This document shows positions 1 through 16,448 of a stretch of DNA of 64,000 bases, piece after piece (positions within the stretch are counted from its first letter, which is position 1; each line of letters begins with the position of its first letter). Under the pieces are notes generated by a model. The model was not told the DNA's origin. It saw nothing but the letters and a program-made list of their open reading frames with translations, and ran no database searches. The stretch comes from Balanoglossus misakiensis (taxonomy: Eukaryota > Hemichordata), in contig CM082586.2 in NCBI GenBank assembly GCA_040954595.2, positions 8,556,001-8,620,000 of the forward strand, written 5' to 3'. The position numbers were made by a program, and so were the translations under genes.

Positions 1-343
1 ACAAAATGCTCGCGAAAATAACCCGTTTTACAGTACGTGAATTTACATGTATTTTTTATGGACACTTAAAAAATACACACAACTTGGAAACGTTGCCGCA
101 ACCTCTGGTACAGAGCCCTCACTGGACTACAGAAATCTGTACATTGACTTATGCCAACTTGTACTAAAAGTTTATGTTCCTCTGGTTATGTGTTGTTTTA
201 TTAATTTAAGTAGGCATGTATTATATCAAAATGATTTTGATGCATTATGGACATGTCACATATACATAAATACAAACAACAGAGCCCTTACTTTGCAAAT
301 ACATGTAACTATGAAACTCTTAATATTATATTTACATTTTTAG

Positions 344-630
344 GAAACGAAGAGAGGACGAAATGAGACCACCAAAAAGACCAAAAAGTAACAGCAAAGT
401 TAGTCCATTACACAAAGATGTGGAATCAGGGAGAGATATGGACAATGCAGAACACAATATACAAAACAATGGGGAATTCTCGGAGAGAAAGGATGAACGA
501 CAGAAGAAGAAAAGAAAGAAAGAGAAGAGATCCAAGCACAGTGAAGATCATGATGATACTGGTGAGGAGAACTATGGATATGCCACAACACCAAGAGGGG
601 AAACTGAGAAAGAATATAACATCAAAACTG
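344..630 (+). CDS. penultimate exon of the charged-tail gene
   Basis: The exon runs from an AG acceptor at 342-343 to a GTGCGT donor at 631. It is 287 nt, entered in phase 2 and left in phase 1. It encodes KRREDEMRPPKRPK at its start and a Lys/Glu-rich segment ending YNIKT. Confidence 0.6.
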
Positions 631-1518
631 GTGCGTTTGTTGATTCATTTGTCGATGTTAAAGTGAAACCGTCATCGTGCCGCACTTGCGCACTGAGTCT
701 GTTGATTGGGGCCGTCATTGTGTGGGACTCGCTGGCAACGTGGGTCAAATCTATTGACTCAGTGCGCAAGCGCGGCGCGATGACGGGTTCACTTTAACCT
801 CTGAAATCAATGTGGAACAAATAACAGTAAACTCTTGACTGAATTTATGATTTTAAAAATGTTTACAAACAAACCATGCCTCAGCACACTTAAGAGTTGA
901 TGCCACCCCAAGTGCCTGATTGAAGCACCTCTCTGATCACCTGGGTGTTCTAGAACTACAGATTATTTTAAAAGTTGGGGATACAGAACAAATTCCTGTG
1001 ATTTACTTACAAGTACATGTATACTCATGTTTAAGATACCAGAGTTTGATGTTTATATAGAATGTGAGAACTACAAGTTAAAAGTTGCATTCAGTGTGCA
1101 AACATCATTGAAAATTCTTCATTTGCATACATAAGCACATGGCCTGTCAATTAAAATGTTCGCATCTGAGACTGAATTCTTTCCAATTGCATACACCTTT
1201 ATTAAATGTTAAATTGAAATGTTGTCTTACACAGGATCACACTACGACAACAACTTCGACAAAAAGGACACAAAAGATTACGGAAAGAGCGATAAAAGTG
1301 AGAGACACTCCAAAGAGTACAGGAATGATGATCGATATGACAGCTACGACGACCACGAGCGTAGCAGCAGACATCGAGGCAAAAAGAAGAAACACAAACA
1401 CCGAGGAAGACGTCATCGAGATGAAAGTTCAGAAACGGATCCAGATGTAGGATACCATCAACCACCAAGCAAACTACCTCCGTTGTCTGAACCCAACCAT
1501 GCTACAACAGAATTGTAA
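344..1518 (+). CDS. 3' end of an unrecognised, highly charged protein (two terminal exons)
   Basis: Two exons join in frame: 344-630 and 1235-1518, ending in TAA. The first follows a clean acceptor (ttttag) and ends at donor ACTG|GTGCGT in phase 1. The second follows acceptor cttacacag and starts with the two bases that complete a Gly codon. The joined product is at least 189 residues and extremely rich in Lys, Arg, Asp, Glu and Ser, with runs such as KKKRKKEKR and RGKKKKHKHRGRRHRD. It is probably disordered. No catalytic motif or membrane segment is visible in this part, and the family is not recognised. The 5' part of the gene lies left of the window. A charged cytoplasmic tail or a nuclear/RNA-associated tail are both possible; this is inference only. 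The open frame running on past 630 is intron and transposon sequence, not exon. Confidence 0.6.
662..793. mobile_element. 132-bp TTAA-flanked MITE, family A
   Basis: The ends are long inverted repeats. The left arm starts AGTGAAACCGTCATCGTGCC and the right arm ends GGCGCGATGACGGGTTCACT. Both are flanked by TTAA (658-661 and 794-797), the target duplication typical of piggyBac-type elements. There is no coding capacity. It begins only 31 bp after the donor of the preceding exon. Confidence 0.8.
1235..1518 (+). CDS. last exon of the charged-tail gene
   Basis: Acceptor cttacacag precedes GATCACACTACG. The frame completes the split Gly codon and runs 94 codons to TAA. The peptide begins SHYDNNFDKKD and ends PNHATTEL. 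Repeated DRYDSYDDHER-type charged text continues the composition of the preceding exon, which supports the junction. Confidence 0.6.
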
Positions 1519-1762
1519 ATATCTCCAATCATTTCAAGAATCATGTAAATGGTCTTCCCCTTATCTCAGTGGGGTGATCCATGGATATGATTTTTTCATC
1601 ATAATTTCTACAACCAAAATGGCAGGGAATTTTTTTCTATATAATCAGGATATCTCATTTCTTAATTTTGAACTTCCTACAGTAGTAGTACTATTAAAGT
1701 CAGTGGAATTTGCTTTGATTCACAGGATGCCTACTTAAACTTTTAACTCCCAGGCCCATTAA

Positions 1763-1947
1763 AGGTATACAGTCACCTATGCACATTTAATCACGGTTGA
1801 CCATTGAAAATTCAAATCTAGCCAATCACAGATTTTCAGTGGGTGGCACACGCAAAAAAAGTGCGCCACCACATGGCCACTCGAATACATATTTACGCCC
1901 TTTTGACCATATACAGGCACATGAAAATTAGATGTGACCGTATACCT
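1763..1947. mobile_element. 185-bp TTAA-flanked MITE, family B, copy 1
   Basis: Terminal inverted repeats AGGTATACAGTCACCTA and GTGACCGTATACCT are flanked by TTAA on both sides. The interior carries a shared block (CCAATCACAGATTTTCAGTG, then a GTGCGCCACC-like segment) that recurs at 29632-29815 and 31118-31286, so this is a dispersed non-autonomous family. Confidence 0.85.
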
Positions 1948-3859
1948 TTAACCTGCCAGGAGTGTGCAACATGACTACGCAGCCAAAACAGTGATGGGCA
2001 GTGAGGTTTAGTGGATTGGGGGGTAAAGGCTACAAAGTGCCAAGCTGGGATAGTACTGGTATATCAATTTGTATATATGATTATGCCATTGTGTTCGAAA
2101 TAGGTTAAAATGAAAAAAGGGCTTAATACCACTTTCCACTGAGTTGGCAGGATTAAGTGTGTCACGCTCCTGACCGGATAAAGGTTAGCAATCAACAGAT
2201 ACATGTATCTAACAACAATTATGTTAGAAGATTTTTACCCGAAGTAAACTATTCATTGCAGTTTGAACACATAAGTACACAATCGTTGTTGTTATATTTT
2301 TATACAATGGACTGCATTGAGTGCCAGAAACATGTGATGTCTAACATCAAGCATACTGGATTTATCTGGCATGTCTTCTCATGCGGCCTTAGAACATCAG
2401 TGGTAGAAATAACTGTTCTTTGGTAGTGGTTTGGTTCCAAGATTTTTATTTTCATGTACTAATGTTCAATGTGGAGTAATCAAGGTATATAACAAAACGT
2501 ATATAACAAAATGGCCATTACTGCATGGCCCTGCATCATGATTGTGTAGTCAAAAGAAACATGTAAGTTTTATATGAAAACGAGTTACCGTAAATTAAAG
2601 AATTTCGTGAATACAGATTCAGTTAAATTTTTTGAGGTTTTAAGCAAACTTTATGGATTCATACAGGACTTAAATAAAGTGAAGGTCATAAAATGAAAAA
2701 TCAGTCATAAGTGGCAAAATAAATGTAAATATTAGACAGGGTAATATTCACTGATATTGCAACAAATCATTAACATATAAAATGAACTTGGGGGGGGGGG
2801 AGGTGGAGGCAGCTGTCAATCAAACAGTCAGAGAATAATCAATGAAATTTACTTCTATTCCTCCTCAACCAAAAGTATAATGATAGTCTTGGTAGGTATT
2901 GGGGATTTGGACACGGAAATCCAACAAATAATTACGAGTGTTAGAACCCTGACGTGGAGGTGATTCATTTTCTCAGCTCAGAACTAGTTTGTCTAGTTCA
3001 TTCAAATTCATATACATTTCCTTATTTTACATGTGATTTTTGTATCCACTACACAAGATAATATGACTGGAAAATTATTTGTTGAATTGTCCTGGCCAAA
3101 GCTCATTTCAGTAGATTGTCAATTTGAAAGCATATTTCCAGTACTAATTCTAGAGAAATAGAGGTATCATGACATTGCACCACAAGAATTTCAAGTTTCA
3201 TATTAGTGCCATATTGGTGCAAAAGAATAGATAGCTTCTTAGCACCAACAGTTAATTAAGTGCCAATTTCCTATGTTAATCTGCTGCCATTTTTCAGTGT
3301 ATGTAACTACTGTGTAACCAAACATTCCATTTGATGGGACCCATAGTAATTTTTATACTAGTAATACTGGTATGCATATTTTCATTTTGAGAATTTATTT
3401 ATTAAATCTTATTGTAGATAGATTGTATATTTTTATCCTCCATACATTGTTGCCTGGTAATTTCATATTTTGACACAACTTGTCTTTCAGTTTTTTGAGT
3501 AACCAAAATTTAAAGGTGTCCATTTTTTCAAATACTTCTCTATAAATGACAAAGCACTGTATAAAATGTTTACTGTTTACATTCTGAGGCTGATACAAAG
3601 AGTACAAACAGAAACGTCAGTTGTTACAGCTCATATTAGAATACCACCGCTGTCACATATGTTACACAGTCTCTTCATCCTTAAACAGCATTCACCTTGT
3701 GTGTTTTTGGAGCCAGTGTTGGCAACAGCGCCACCATGAGTTGAGAAACGTAATTTCTGTTTTCTTGATTCACTTATGGCATCAATTTGCTTCTGTATAA
3801 TAAAGTCAGTGTCGCTTTCATGCTTACTACCAGGTAGTAATTTGAGTCATATATAACAG
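1948..3859. other. non-coding tract
   Basis: AT-rich sequence with a poly-G run near 2790. No exon with matching splice sites was recognised. Several AATAAA-type hexamers on the plus strand, for example near 2672, could serve the 3' end of the gene at 344-1518. Confidence 0.4.
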
Positions 3860-3980
3860 CAATCTGATTAAAATCAGATGTAGGGTACGGTGGCGTCTTT
3901 TACTTGTGGGACAGCAGAAGAATGTTGTACCGTGTAAGTAAAAGGCGCGATGTACCCTACATCAGATTTTAATCAGATTG
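3860..3980. mobile_element. 121-bp inverted-repeat element
   Basis: Arms of about 46 bp face each other. The left arm begins CAATCTGATTAAAATCAGAT and continues GTAGGGTACGGTGGCG. The right arm ends ATCAGATTTTAATCAGATTG. The arms are nearly identical as reverse complements and enclose about 30 bp. No clear target duplication was seen, so the class is unknown. Confidence 0.7.
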
Positions 3981-6900
3981 GATGATCATGCTCGTGTACC
4001 AAGTGAAAGAGATTGTCATACTCTCTAACCATGTTAGCCAGTAACTTACAGAAGTGAATCCAACAATACGATAAGTTTATAAATACTGAAAAGTGAACAA
4101 TCAGTAATTTGTGTTGGTAAGACAATAAATTAGTCAAATAATGTCAAAAAGTTGTCTTTCTGTGTTTATAAAGTATTGATCAGAAATATGATTTCAATTT
4201 GGTGTTGGTATATTATATCATTTGGCCCCTATTACCTTCTTTTTCAGGTTTATCTAATGAGTACAGCTCTAGTATAAAATGTTTCATGCTAACAAAAGCA
4301 GAATTGTCTGGACTCTAGCCACAAGAGAATTTTTTATTAAAGTGATGATTTTCTTTTGACCTTTTGTATATACATGTACACTGTACATCCCTTCGTTTAT
4401 TATGTGACTTGTTCTATGTCCAGTGTATGTATTTGTCTGTTGCAGTTTTGAGGTCTTTATGGAACCTGTAAATGAGACTAGATCCTGTAGACTGTCCCAA
4501 TAAATAAAAAAATGCAAACACATTGATAAACATGACCGTTTCTGTTGACAAATTGTACATGCCAATCTCCTGCTATAAATAAACATATAATAATAAAAAC
4601 ACATAACATATAAAAGTAATGTAACTTAACCAGTGATCATTTTAATAAATATTTGATGTGATATCCAAGAAAAGGTACAGAAACTCAAATTTTATGGATG
4701 AAAGAATTTTACTTGTCCATGTCAATGCAGATTGCAGAATAATTGTTACTTGGCTGTAGTGAAGAACTTGGTTATTGAAACTTTAAATGTTAAATAAATG
4801 AAAATTATTTCAAAGATCAACTGAATTTTTTTTCTCTCATGAGTTTGTTTCATTATATTGCATTTAGTGTCTTTCAATAAAAGGAATTTATTTACCACAT
4901 TGCAGATACATTTATGAACCAGGAATTTTTTTTATCTAAGCTAGGTTGTTCTCTATGTATATTTATATTAGATACTTATATTTCTTAGATACAAATGGAA
5001 GGATATATTTTTATTAGTTGACAAAATTTTGTCTTTTTTAAGATTTGAGGAAACTCTATGGCAGCATTGGAGGTTTTTTATTCAAACTTCTAAATGTTAC
5101 AGTGTTCAAATAAATGAACTATTTTGGTGATCTTCAGTTGTGAAAACAATTACTGATAACATTTCTATATTTGACAAGTATTTTCTCAGCTTGTCATTTT
5201 AAATTTAACTTGTCTGCTTTATAGTGTAACTCAATCAAAATTGTTGAACAATCGTAGAACATAGGTTCTCCAAATCAATGTCTCAGAATTTTTTATTTCC
5301 TAGAATTATAATTATTGCAAATTGATATAATGTTTAAAAATGTGTCGTTTTCATGAATTACAAACACTGTTTATTAGTGTGTGACAGAGTATTTCACACT
5401 TGTTTTTGAAAAGCGCAAATTAATGGATGGGCTCTTGCTGTTCCATGTAAAACACTGAAAATGGATATTTCTGAAAAGGATTAAATGATTGGTGATTAAT
5501 TAAGTTTGTCCTTTTCTTACATTGCTGATTTCTCTTCAAATCTAGCAAATGTCGGGTTGGCATTACACCAAATTGTCCTTCCCTGCGTACTTTATGGGGA
5601 ATGTTTGTGTTCGAAAATCTTCCAGACCTCCCACCCCAGGATATAAAATGGTCCGCCCCTAAAACGCTGGCATAGACCTTTTGGGGAAAAAATAGAATGT
5701 TCCAAATAAGGATAATTCCCCCGTGGACTGTACAAAAGTTAGCTTAAAATTAAATTGAATCGTGTTAAATTGAATCTCTACAGGTTGAAGGGATAATTGT
5801 AAGCTTAAGGGGGCTTAACAGTCAGAAATCATCTGTCAAAGTGATGCGACTTAAATGGGTCAATTCTAGAATCCCGCCACCAACAAGTGGCGTAGACTGG
5901 ACTCATTAACAGATATCATATTTACTCCATCAACATTTGTACAAGTAGGCAAGCTAATATGGATATTCAATATGTTGTTTTTGCGCTAATTATCTTAGGC
6001 TATGCTTTTGCGTGGTGTGGTGTCGTAGCGTGTCAACTTTAATCGCAACGATTTGTTGTCCCGCAATGCTGATACTCTGACCTTCGAGAGAGCCAGTATA
6101 TACACACTTTCTACAGATGGTAGATTATAATTTCTTCTCCCATGAACTCTTACGAACTGGGCACTCGTCATCCACAAGTACACGTGCCGTGGCAATTATA
6201 CATGATTCTTATAGTTAGGTCACCAAGTCTGACAACCTCCTTTGCCAATGAAAAGACATTTCAGTCAACAAATTAGAGTGGTGGTTATGGTCTGAGCAGT
6301 TGTAACTTGATTATCGATTGATAGTGAACGCACGTCTCTGCGTGGATGTTTTTGCTTTAGGACAATCAAACGAGCGCTAACGAGGCATGTTTTACATCTT
6401 AATCAGATAAACATGGTTACACATCGCGGTGCGTGTCGTGTCACCTTATTAAAACATCTTTCGGGCAACATGTGTTGAATGGTGCGAGGAATTCCCGCCA
6501 TAATGAGATAGCCTGTAGCTTGGTCAGGTCATGCAGCACATAGCACCGAGTCTACTAGTTTGTTATGATTGTTTTCAGACACGTGCTTAGACCTACTTAC
6601 ATTCTTCTATTTCCAACTTCAAGTTGTTAAACTTAAATCACAGGCTGTAGAGTATACCTTTGTCAGCGATTTGTCTCGTAGTCGTACCGTACCTTGGAAT
6701 GGTACCCTTGGCAGCGGCCAATACATTGCTGGTGGAGTTGAGTAGCTTTCCGTGGCAGAGCATTTTGTTAGATAATATCAAGTATTGGGTTCCACTCTTT
6801 AAATTCTTCGGCGTGATATTGTCATCGCTTGCAGGCACATGTTAAACGAGTAGGCGCGGCATTTGCTGTGATAAAGACGGCTAATTTCATGGCTAGCTAA

Positions 6901-7663
6901 CCAGAAAATGTCCTCATGGAAAAAGTTATTAAAATGTGCAAATAAAGTATCACTTCACTGTTTTAAAAGCAAAGGTGGAGAACGGGACCTCGGGCTATAA
7001 CAGAAATCCAGTTTCATCCAATGCGGTTCCAAACACAGGGGGATGAAACGACTCTGGTTTGAGGGTACAGATTGTGGTTTCCACAAGAGGACAGACATTT
7101 TCTTTGCACTGCATTCTCGCTTTCAAATTGGAAATCTTGTCACAAGCATTCTATCCCTCAGGCAACGTGACAAATCTTCACGGCACCTTGCAGATTTGCT
7201 TGGTTCGGTCACATCGTCATAGATTTTGTAACTAAATAATGCTTACAATATCGCTGGAGATATCACCATCCTGTCTCAAAAAGCCTACTTCCAAATAATT
7301 CGATTCGCGATTTTCTTTAACGCTGAAGTCATTCTAAGGTTATAGTTGTGATTTGTTATTTCACGTTCATGTTTGATTTTTTTGTAACGTGCTTACCTGT
7401 CACTTTCTAGACATATTTAAGGTAGTCTGTGAGGTCGGTATGGGTAATTCGTTTCAAAATTCGTCAAAATACCCTCTGCCCCTTCATACAAACCAGTGTT
7501 AGAACTAAATTTTCGTCCAAGTTTAATTTCAAGTTTCAACATTAATTCTTCCCATACATTCAGTGAACATGCCATGTAATAAAAATGGACACTGAGCGTT
7601 TGACGATGATTACAATCCAAATATTCTGCACATTTTGCGTTCGACGCATTCAAACAGACCAGA
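3981..7663. other. non-coding tract
   Basis: AT-rich on the left, more balanced from about 5.9 kb. Only short open frames occur, without splice-site support or recognisable similarity. Nothing further is supported. Confidence 0.4.
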
Positions 7664-7822
7664 GTCTCATATTTCATGCGCACCGTAGGCGTATCAGTAG
7701 ACTTTAGTTTTGTCCCTTCTTTTCACCCAACTTGCTTTCTTTCTCTGATTTCAGACACAGACTTTAGACTTGTCTGTTGTTATGACACCACACTGCCTTA
7801 TGATATACCATTTGTGTAACCA
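7664..7822 (-). repeat. dispersed repeat family C, copy 1
   Basis: Read on the minus strand, this stretch matches 25684-25856 and, more weakly, 51081-51200. Shared blocks include CTGGTTACA, CATAAGGCAGTG, AACAACAGA, TGGGTGAAAAG(A/G)AGGGACAAAA and GGTGCGCATGAAATATG. No coding sequence was seen. Confidence 0.65.
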
Positions 7823-9182
7823 GATTCTCTGGTTTGACACATGCGCATAAGACGATCTTCCCCCTTTAAAGCAACGAAAGTTTATATTCAATGCAGACTT
7901 CCAAGTTTGATTGACATATCTCTTGATCTTCAGCATCAGTCGAACCCCCAGATCTTCACATTTGTAAATATCAAGAATAGTCTAGGGGTGAGTGTTGTAT
8001 GCAAAAATATTTGTGGCTTGCTGTCTGTATGTGAATATAGACTTTCGCTTTACTGTGAGGAGTTGACCATGGCAATGTTGCGTGTCTTCACCAAGTGTTA
8101 AAAGATTAAACATATATTGTTCGAAATAGCGATTGCCTGCGAAATACTCTTTTTCAAAGCGGTCTAAGTTACATCCTGTAACGAAGATACGGGATTGTTT
8201 GTTATAGTATCACACACCATTAGCTCTGCCAAAACTTAACTAGTCTTCTTTAATAACCTGCCTAGTGACAACTCAGTTATCGATACTAGTAACACACCAA
8301 CCAACAACATGTCAAATGTCAGAAAACTGTTTTCAGTGATTGAAATAAATACTTAATGGCCGTCAAAGGACAAGTAGTCAGATTATACGTGAATGTGTGG
8401 TCTATATAGACAGTGCAATTATTGTTGGCAATTACATTCCAATTCAATTCAACGTCCGTAAAGTTTCTCAACATCGCACGATACCCGCAGTATGACTTCA
8501 CGACAACTCTCAATAAAGGTCCTCTTTTCACAACGTTTTGCATTCCTACTCTACAAGACTCATCTAAGTGGCTTGTCAAATTTAGACTGCAGTCGCGAAA
8601 AGCAATTTTAATATGGTTGTTTGTCAGTGTGAAGCATTCAAAAACGCCAATTGTTTAGACAAATGTAGCCATCAACTGTGATCTGGCAATTAGTGACCAG
8701 TAAATATATGTCAAATGTCGATGGGATTGCTTGGCGCTGTAATGGAAAGGGACCACCAAGACTGGTAAAAATTAAAATCTATAATCCATTTATCCAAACT
8801 GTGATATCTTGCATGCCGGCGGGTAGAATTGGTTAAAAAATAAGTAGTATTATTGTTGTATTTGAAACATAAAGCTGGAAAATTGCTTGAAGAAATATAA
8901 ATAACCAAACTAGCCAGTGCGCATTTCATGTACTTTATCCATATGTAATCATCCCGAACTATTTCCAATGCGTTAATGGGGTGTCGAGGCAGTTTGATTG
9001 ACCAGACGAAAGCTGCAATATCTAGGTGAGCTATTGCTTTTTCAATATGTTTCTCTTCTTCATGTTCTTCTACTAGCTTCAGAAGTCAATTGCATCTTGC
9101 AGACATTTTATCACAAGCTGTTAAGCGCCATTTGTTTTTTGTATATATACCAGAGGGTCTGTGCGTGTTCGTACGTGCGTGC
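7823..9182. other. non-coding tract
   Basis: Only short unconvincing open frames on both strands, with no family similarity or matching splice sites. Confidence 0.35.
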
Positions 9183-9233
<51 letters not shown>

Positions 9234-9293
9234 AGATTTCATTGAAATTTGGTTTGTAGGTTCCTGGGTGTGTTCTGGTGATGATTTACGAAA

Positions 9294-9340
<47 letters not shown>

Positions 9341-9412
9341 ACAACAACAACAACAACATTATCATCATCATCATGTAGGTTCCTGGGTGTGTTCTGGTGA
9401 TGATTTACGAAA

Positions 9413-9452
<40 letters not shown>

Positions 9453-9453
9453 G

Positions 9454-9534
<81 letters not shown>

Positions 9535-9535
9535 A
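9183..9535. repeat. compound microsatellite (TCTG)n and (ATC)n with a duplicated linker
   Basis: A (TCTG)n run at about 9183-9234 is followed by two (ATC)n runs (about 9293-9341 and 9412-9533), each with (ACA)n at its right side. The same linker, GTAGGTTCCTGGGTGTGTTC and onward to ACGAAAC, precedes each ATC run (from 9256 and from 9375). Poly-Ser, poly-Ile and poly-Met open frames here are products of the trinucleotide repeat. Confidence 0.9.
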
Positions 9536-10833
9536 CAACAACAACAACATTATCTGACGAATGTGTTTTGCTTTTACTTCTCTCCGCACCTTTGGCATTG
9601 TTGAAGTCGACTTCAATATTTGATTATAAATCATATGAAACTAAGTACGGTACATTTCATATGCTATTATTTATATGACGAATATATTTCGAATACTTTC
9701 AGATTGAAATGCACTTGCGAGAAACGCGAAAAGATTAAACGAGCGATGACATAAAGATCTGGACGTACATTGGACACCTGAAATTCAAAATAGCCAAATG
9801 GATGTAGATGTGCTTTGTTTTTGTCATGACAGGATAAATTCATGTGACAAAAATCGGGAATTAAAATAACAAGTCATCTAATAAACTGTGGCACTATGAT
9901 TTTAGTTTAAGATTACCTCGAACTGTTCATTTTCCCGAGACAGATGCTAACTGTCTAATAACTTTACACTGTAAAAAAACCATACATCAGTTTAACAATG
10001 ACCTGGCTCGAAATACATTATAAGTAAGTCAAGCAGAGTATTCTGAATAATTCTCAATAGCATTTTCATTATTTAAGAAACATACGCTCGTAATCCTACA
10101 CTCATGGGGAACAAAGTTGATACTGGTTATCAGAGAAGAACACGCATGCGCGGAGAATCCACCGAATGAACACACACACACTATGATTTTTTTTTCAAAT
10201 TGGATATATTCAGTAACAGAAATTAACATTATCTCACGAAATGTAATAAACTAACATCTGATCTCTACAAGATAAATAAATTGAGTACGAAAACATAGTT
10301 ATGATCTAGAAGTTTGGAAGGATCGTATTCTTCTTCTCAGTATGGTGTCGTAGTTTTGCGAATTGAATAAAAATGACTGTTTTGCAACGTATTGATAGTT
10401 GGGCAGCTGCAACGCACATAAGCCTATTGCCCAGTTTATTATTTTCGATTGAGCGTATTAGCGACGTGTCTTAACACCACTGTTTCGTAAAGAATGATTG
10501 AAATTAAGAAATCAAAGGAATCCTGTGTCAAATTTAAGTATGTCTCATGATAGAAAACACGATAATAATTTTCATTCTTTTCAGCTTTGCGACTTTGATT
10601 TCAGCCTAAGCCAATTAAACAAATATATTTACATTAGCATGTTTTTCACTGGATCATGGATAGTCTCATATCCTGCCTGTTTTTTTTAGATTTTTAAAAA
10701 TTATACGAGGAATATCAGATGACAGTGGTAATATATTGAAGTAGCACCAACTTCGTACTTCCTTATCGGTTTTAGCCTTGTGAGTTGTAGCTGACAAGAA
10801 CTTCACTGTTAGTCAGTTCCGCGAGACACAGTG
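9536..10833. other. non-coding tract downstream of the Barx stop codon
   Basis: This lies 3' of the minus-strand Barx gene and probably includes its 3' UTR. A minus-strand AATAAA (TTTATT on the plus strand, about 10435-10440) is a candidate polyadenylation signal. No other coding region was recognised. Confidence 0.35.
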
Positions 10834-14068
<3,235 letters not shown>

Positions 14069-16439
14069 AGTCACGCCGTCTTGAGAGCCTATAGTTACTG
14101 GTGGTTTGGGTCGCTAAAACAGTTCGACGGAACACAGACTTAGGTTGGCGCTTGTCGAACAGAGGGCAAAGTGGACTTCACTGGAGAATATAGAATGACC
14201 ATGCATCGGAACACCAACAAAGCCAACACTGAATTATATGTAGTTTCAACTCAAACTGCTACAACAGATACATTTAGTTCATTACTTGAGTAACGTTAGA
14301 CGTTGGTAGTTCTTTGGCTGCCGGCAGGTCCTCTTCCATTGTTTCCGAGGTAGGTAAGCGTCTATCCCCAGAGGGACAGGGGTGCATAATTGCATAGAGA
14401 AGCTAGATTTAAAATATATGCATGACATGTCTCTGAAAACAGGAGTGGGGTCATGGTGCACGTCGATCATTGTTTCATGTGTTCATTTTGGTGTGCCAGT
14501 GTAAAGGAAAGAAAATTATGTGATAATCTCTTGCTCTCATTAGCCTTTCTATGACAACACAATTTCTACAAAGCTCAATATACCAATAAAAGTGGGACAG
14601 TATCATCGACAGATATACATTCAGTGACAGTCTCAAATATCTTTACACATGGCTTTCAAAGTAGTTAAATTTACATTTATACCAAAAAAATCGACCTACG
14701 TCACAACAGATCTTCAGAGAGAAAATTCGATCTCAGGATCAAGAACACCCGCCGCATTTTTGTGGAGGTACGGTGCTATGATCTAGGGTAGGGGGGTTGC
14801 AGCATAGGTCCTAGAGGTTAGTTTGCGCAATTTGATGAGGGTCTTTACTAAAGTTAGTTAACCCCCTCTAAATAATTCAGTGCACTCCCTGCCTTACTGT
14901 GGTATCGTGGACAAAACATCGACAGTGAAGTTAAAATAATGGTTAGCCATGTTAATGATACTGGCTATTTCAAGTGATGAAAATGGCGTCGCTTGTGCCA
15001 ATAATGATTATCTCGAGTGATAGTAATAGCGATCACATAAATTGATCTCGTTTAACGATATCGATCAGTATGGTTGTTGATAATTCAAGTTGTTCAACAA
15101 GAGTTCAAAATATTGCCTTTCCGGGACTTTTCAACAGAGAGACATTCCTTATTTTGAGAAATATGGGAAAATAAGACCAAGAAGCAATTCCTAATTTGCA
15201 CAATCTAGTAGGAGAGAAAATATGATAAGACATTTATACTACTTATACAACGAGATTGTTGTCAATATCCCAAGCATATAGGGAAGATATTCAGTTGAGT
15301 ATTGAACTCCTCGGAACTAAAACCGGGCGACTCAAACTTTACTTTTTTTCTGTCTTTGTAGCATCCAATAGATATTCTGATCCTTTCGCGTGCCAAGTTT
15401 TGGGGAAAAAATGAAACAGAACCTCTCTTTCTCCAGGGACCCTGATTATAAATAAAACCCCGCCCTCCTCCGTGACTTGAGGAAACCTATAGAGTACCCA
15501 TTTCCCCTTGAATGTGCAACTGCCGGGTTATGATTGGCGGCCGTTTGAGAATCAAAATTTAAGACAATCTGGCTCCTGCAATTAAAATTTTGCAATTGAA
15601 CGGAGACCGACGCCCCTTCCCCCAATTTGTAATAGTTTTCCAAACGGAACTCCACGAGATCTCGCGTGGCTAGGTAGGTTAGATGAGAGGATATTCTTGT
15701 GTGACACAAGACAAACACACATGGCCCATCGTGTTAATAAACGGCGCAAACTATACAATTTTGTTAAACTTTGCATCTTTTCTAGTTGCACCTATATTCA
15801 CACAAAACTTGACTTGTATTACTTGGCCAACAACCCGTTACAGCGGGCCACGGTAATTTAAGCGAGTACAATGGGCGGAAAATCCTCGGTTGCTGTCACC
15901 CAGTAACGGAAGAACCAAAGTTGATGTTTGTTATCTTTAGAGCGCAATAATGGAACGATTCCCGCCGATTGTGACGGGTTCGCCATGTACAAATGTGTAT
16001 ACAGTGTAAGGTATGTGTACTTCCTACACACAACACGGGATAACGCATTCTATGACACACGCTGCTTCGTGTATGCATTTTCCATTTAGGAGACTTACAG
16101 TGTGTTGTGGACACTTGGCGTGTGGTAGCTATGTCGCCATCGTTACCCTGGAATCCATGTCATGTGTCAAGGTTTCGACCTAAGGACAAAGTCAGTGAAA
16201 CACCACTGGCGTTTTATCATGCAGAGTGATCGGTGACGTTCCATCCCAAACAGCAGCAGACAAGGTAGTTCTGACTGGTGTTGTGGAAAATTGAGCAGAC
16301 TGGTGTACTGTGTATTAGCTTTGAATTTTATTGTATATCAAACTGTTACGGGATTCCAATGTCAGATTTCGTTGATACCGATTCAAGACATAATGTTAAT
16401 ATCGTCGTTTTGATGAGATGAATGGGTTTTCTATAGCTT
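14069..16439. other. non-coding tract upstream of Barx
   Basis: This probably holds the Barx 5' UTR and promoter. A GC-box-like CCCCGCCC lies near 15460 and an inverted CCAAT box (GATTGGCGG) near 15533, with a TATA-like AT stretch at about 15445. None can be assigned to a start site. No exon was recognised. Confidence 0.3.
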
Positions 16440-16448
16440 GTGGAAAAC

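Noticed and set aside
363-797. A 144-codon single-exon gene at 363-797
   Set aside because: The last about 55 codons read through a splice donor at 631 into an intron and a TTAA MITE. The exon joins in phase to 1235.
8998-9678. Poly-Ser, poly-Ile and poly-Met proteins at 9.0-9.7 kb
   Set aside because: Products of (ATC)n and (TCTG)n microsatellites on both strands, without other coding features.
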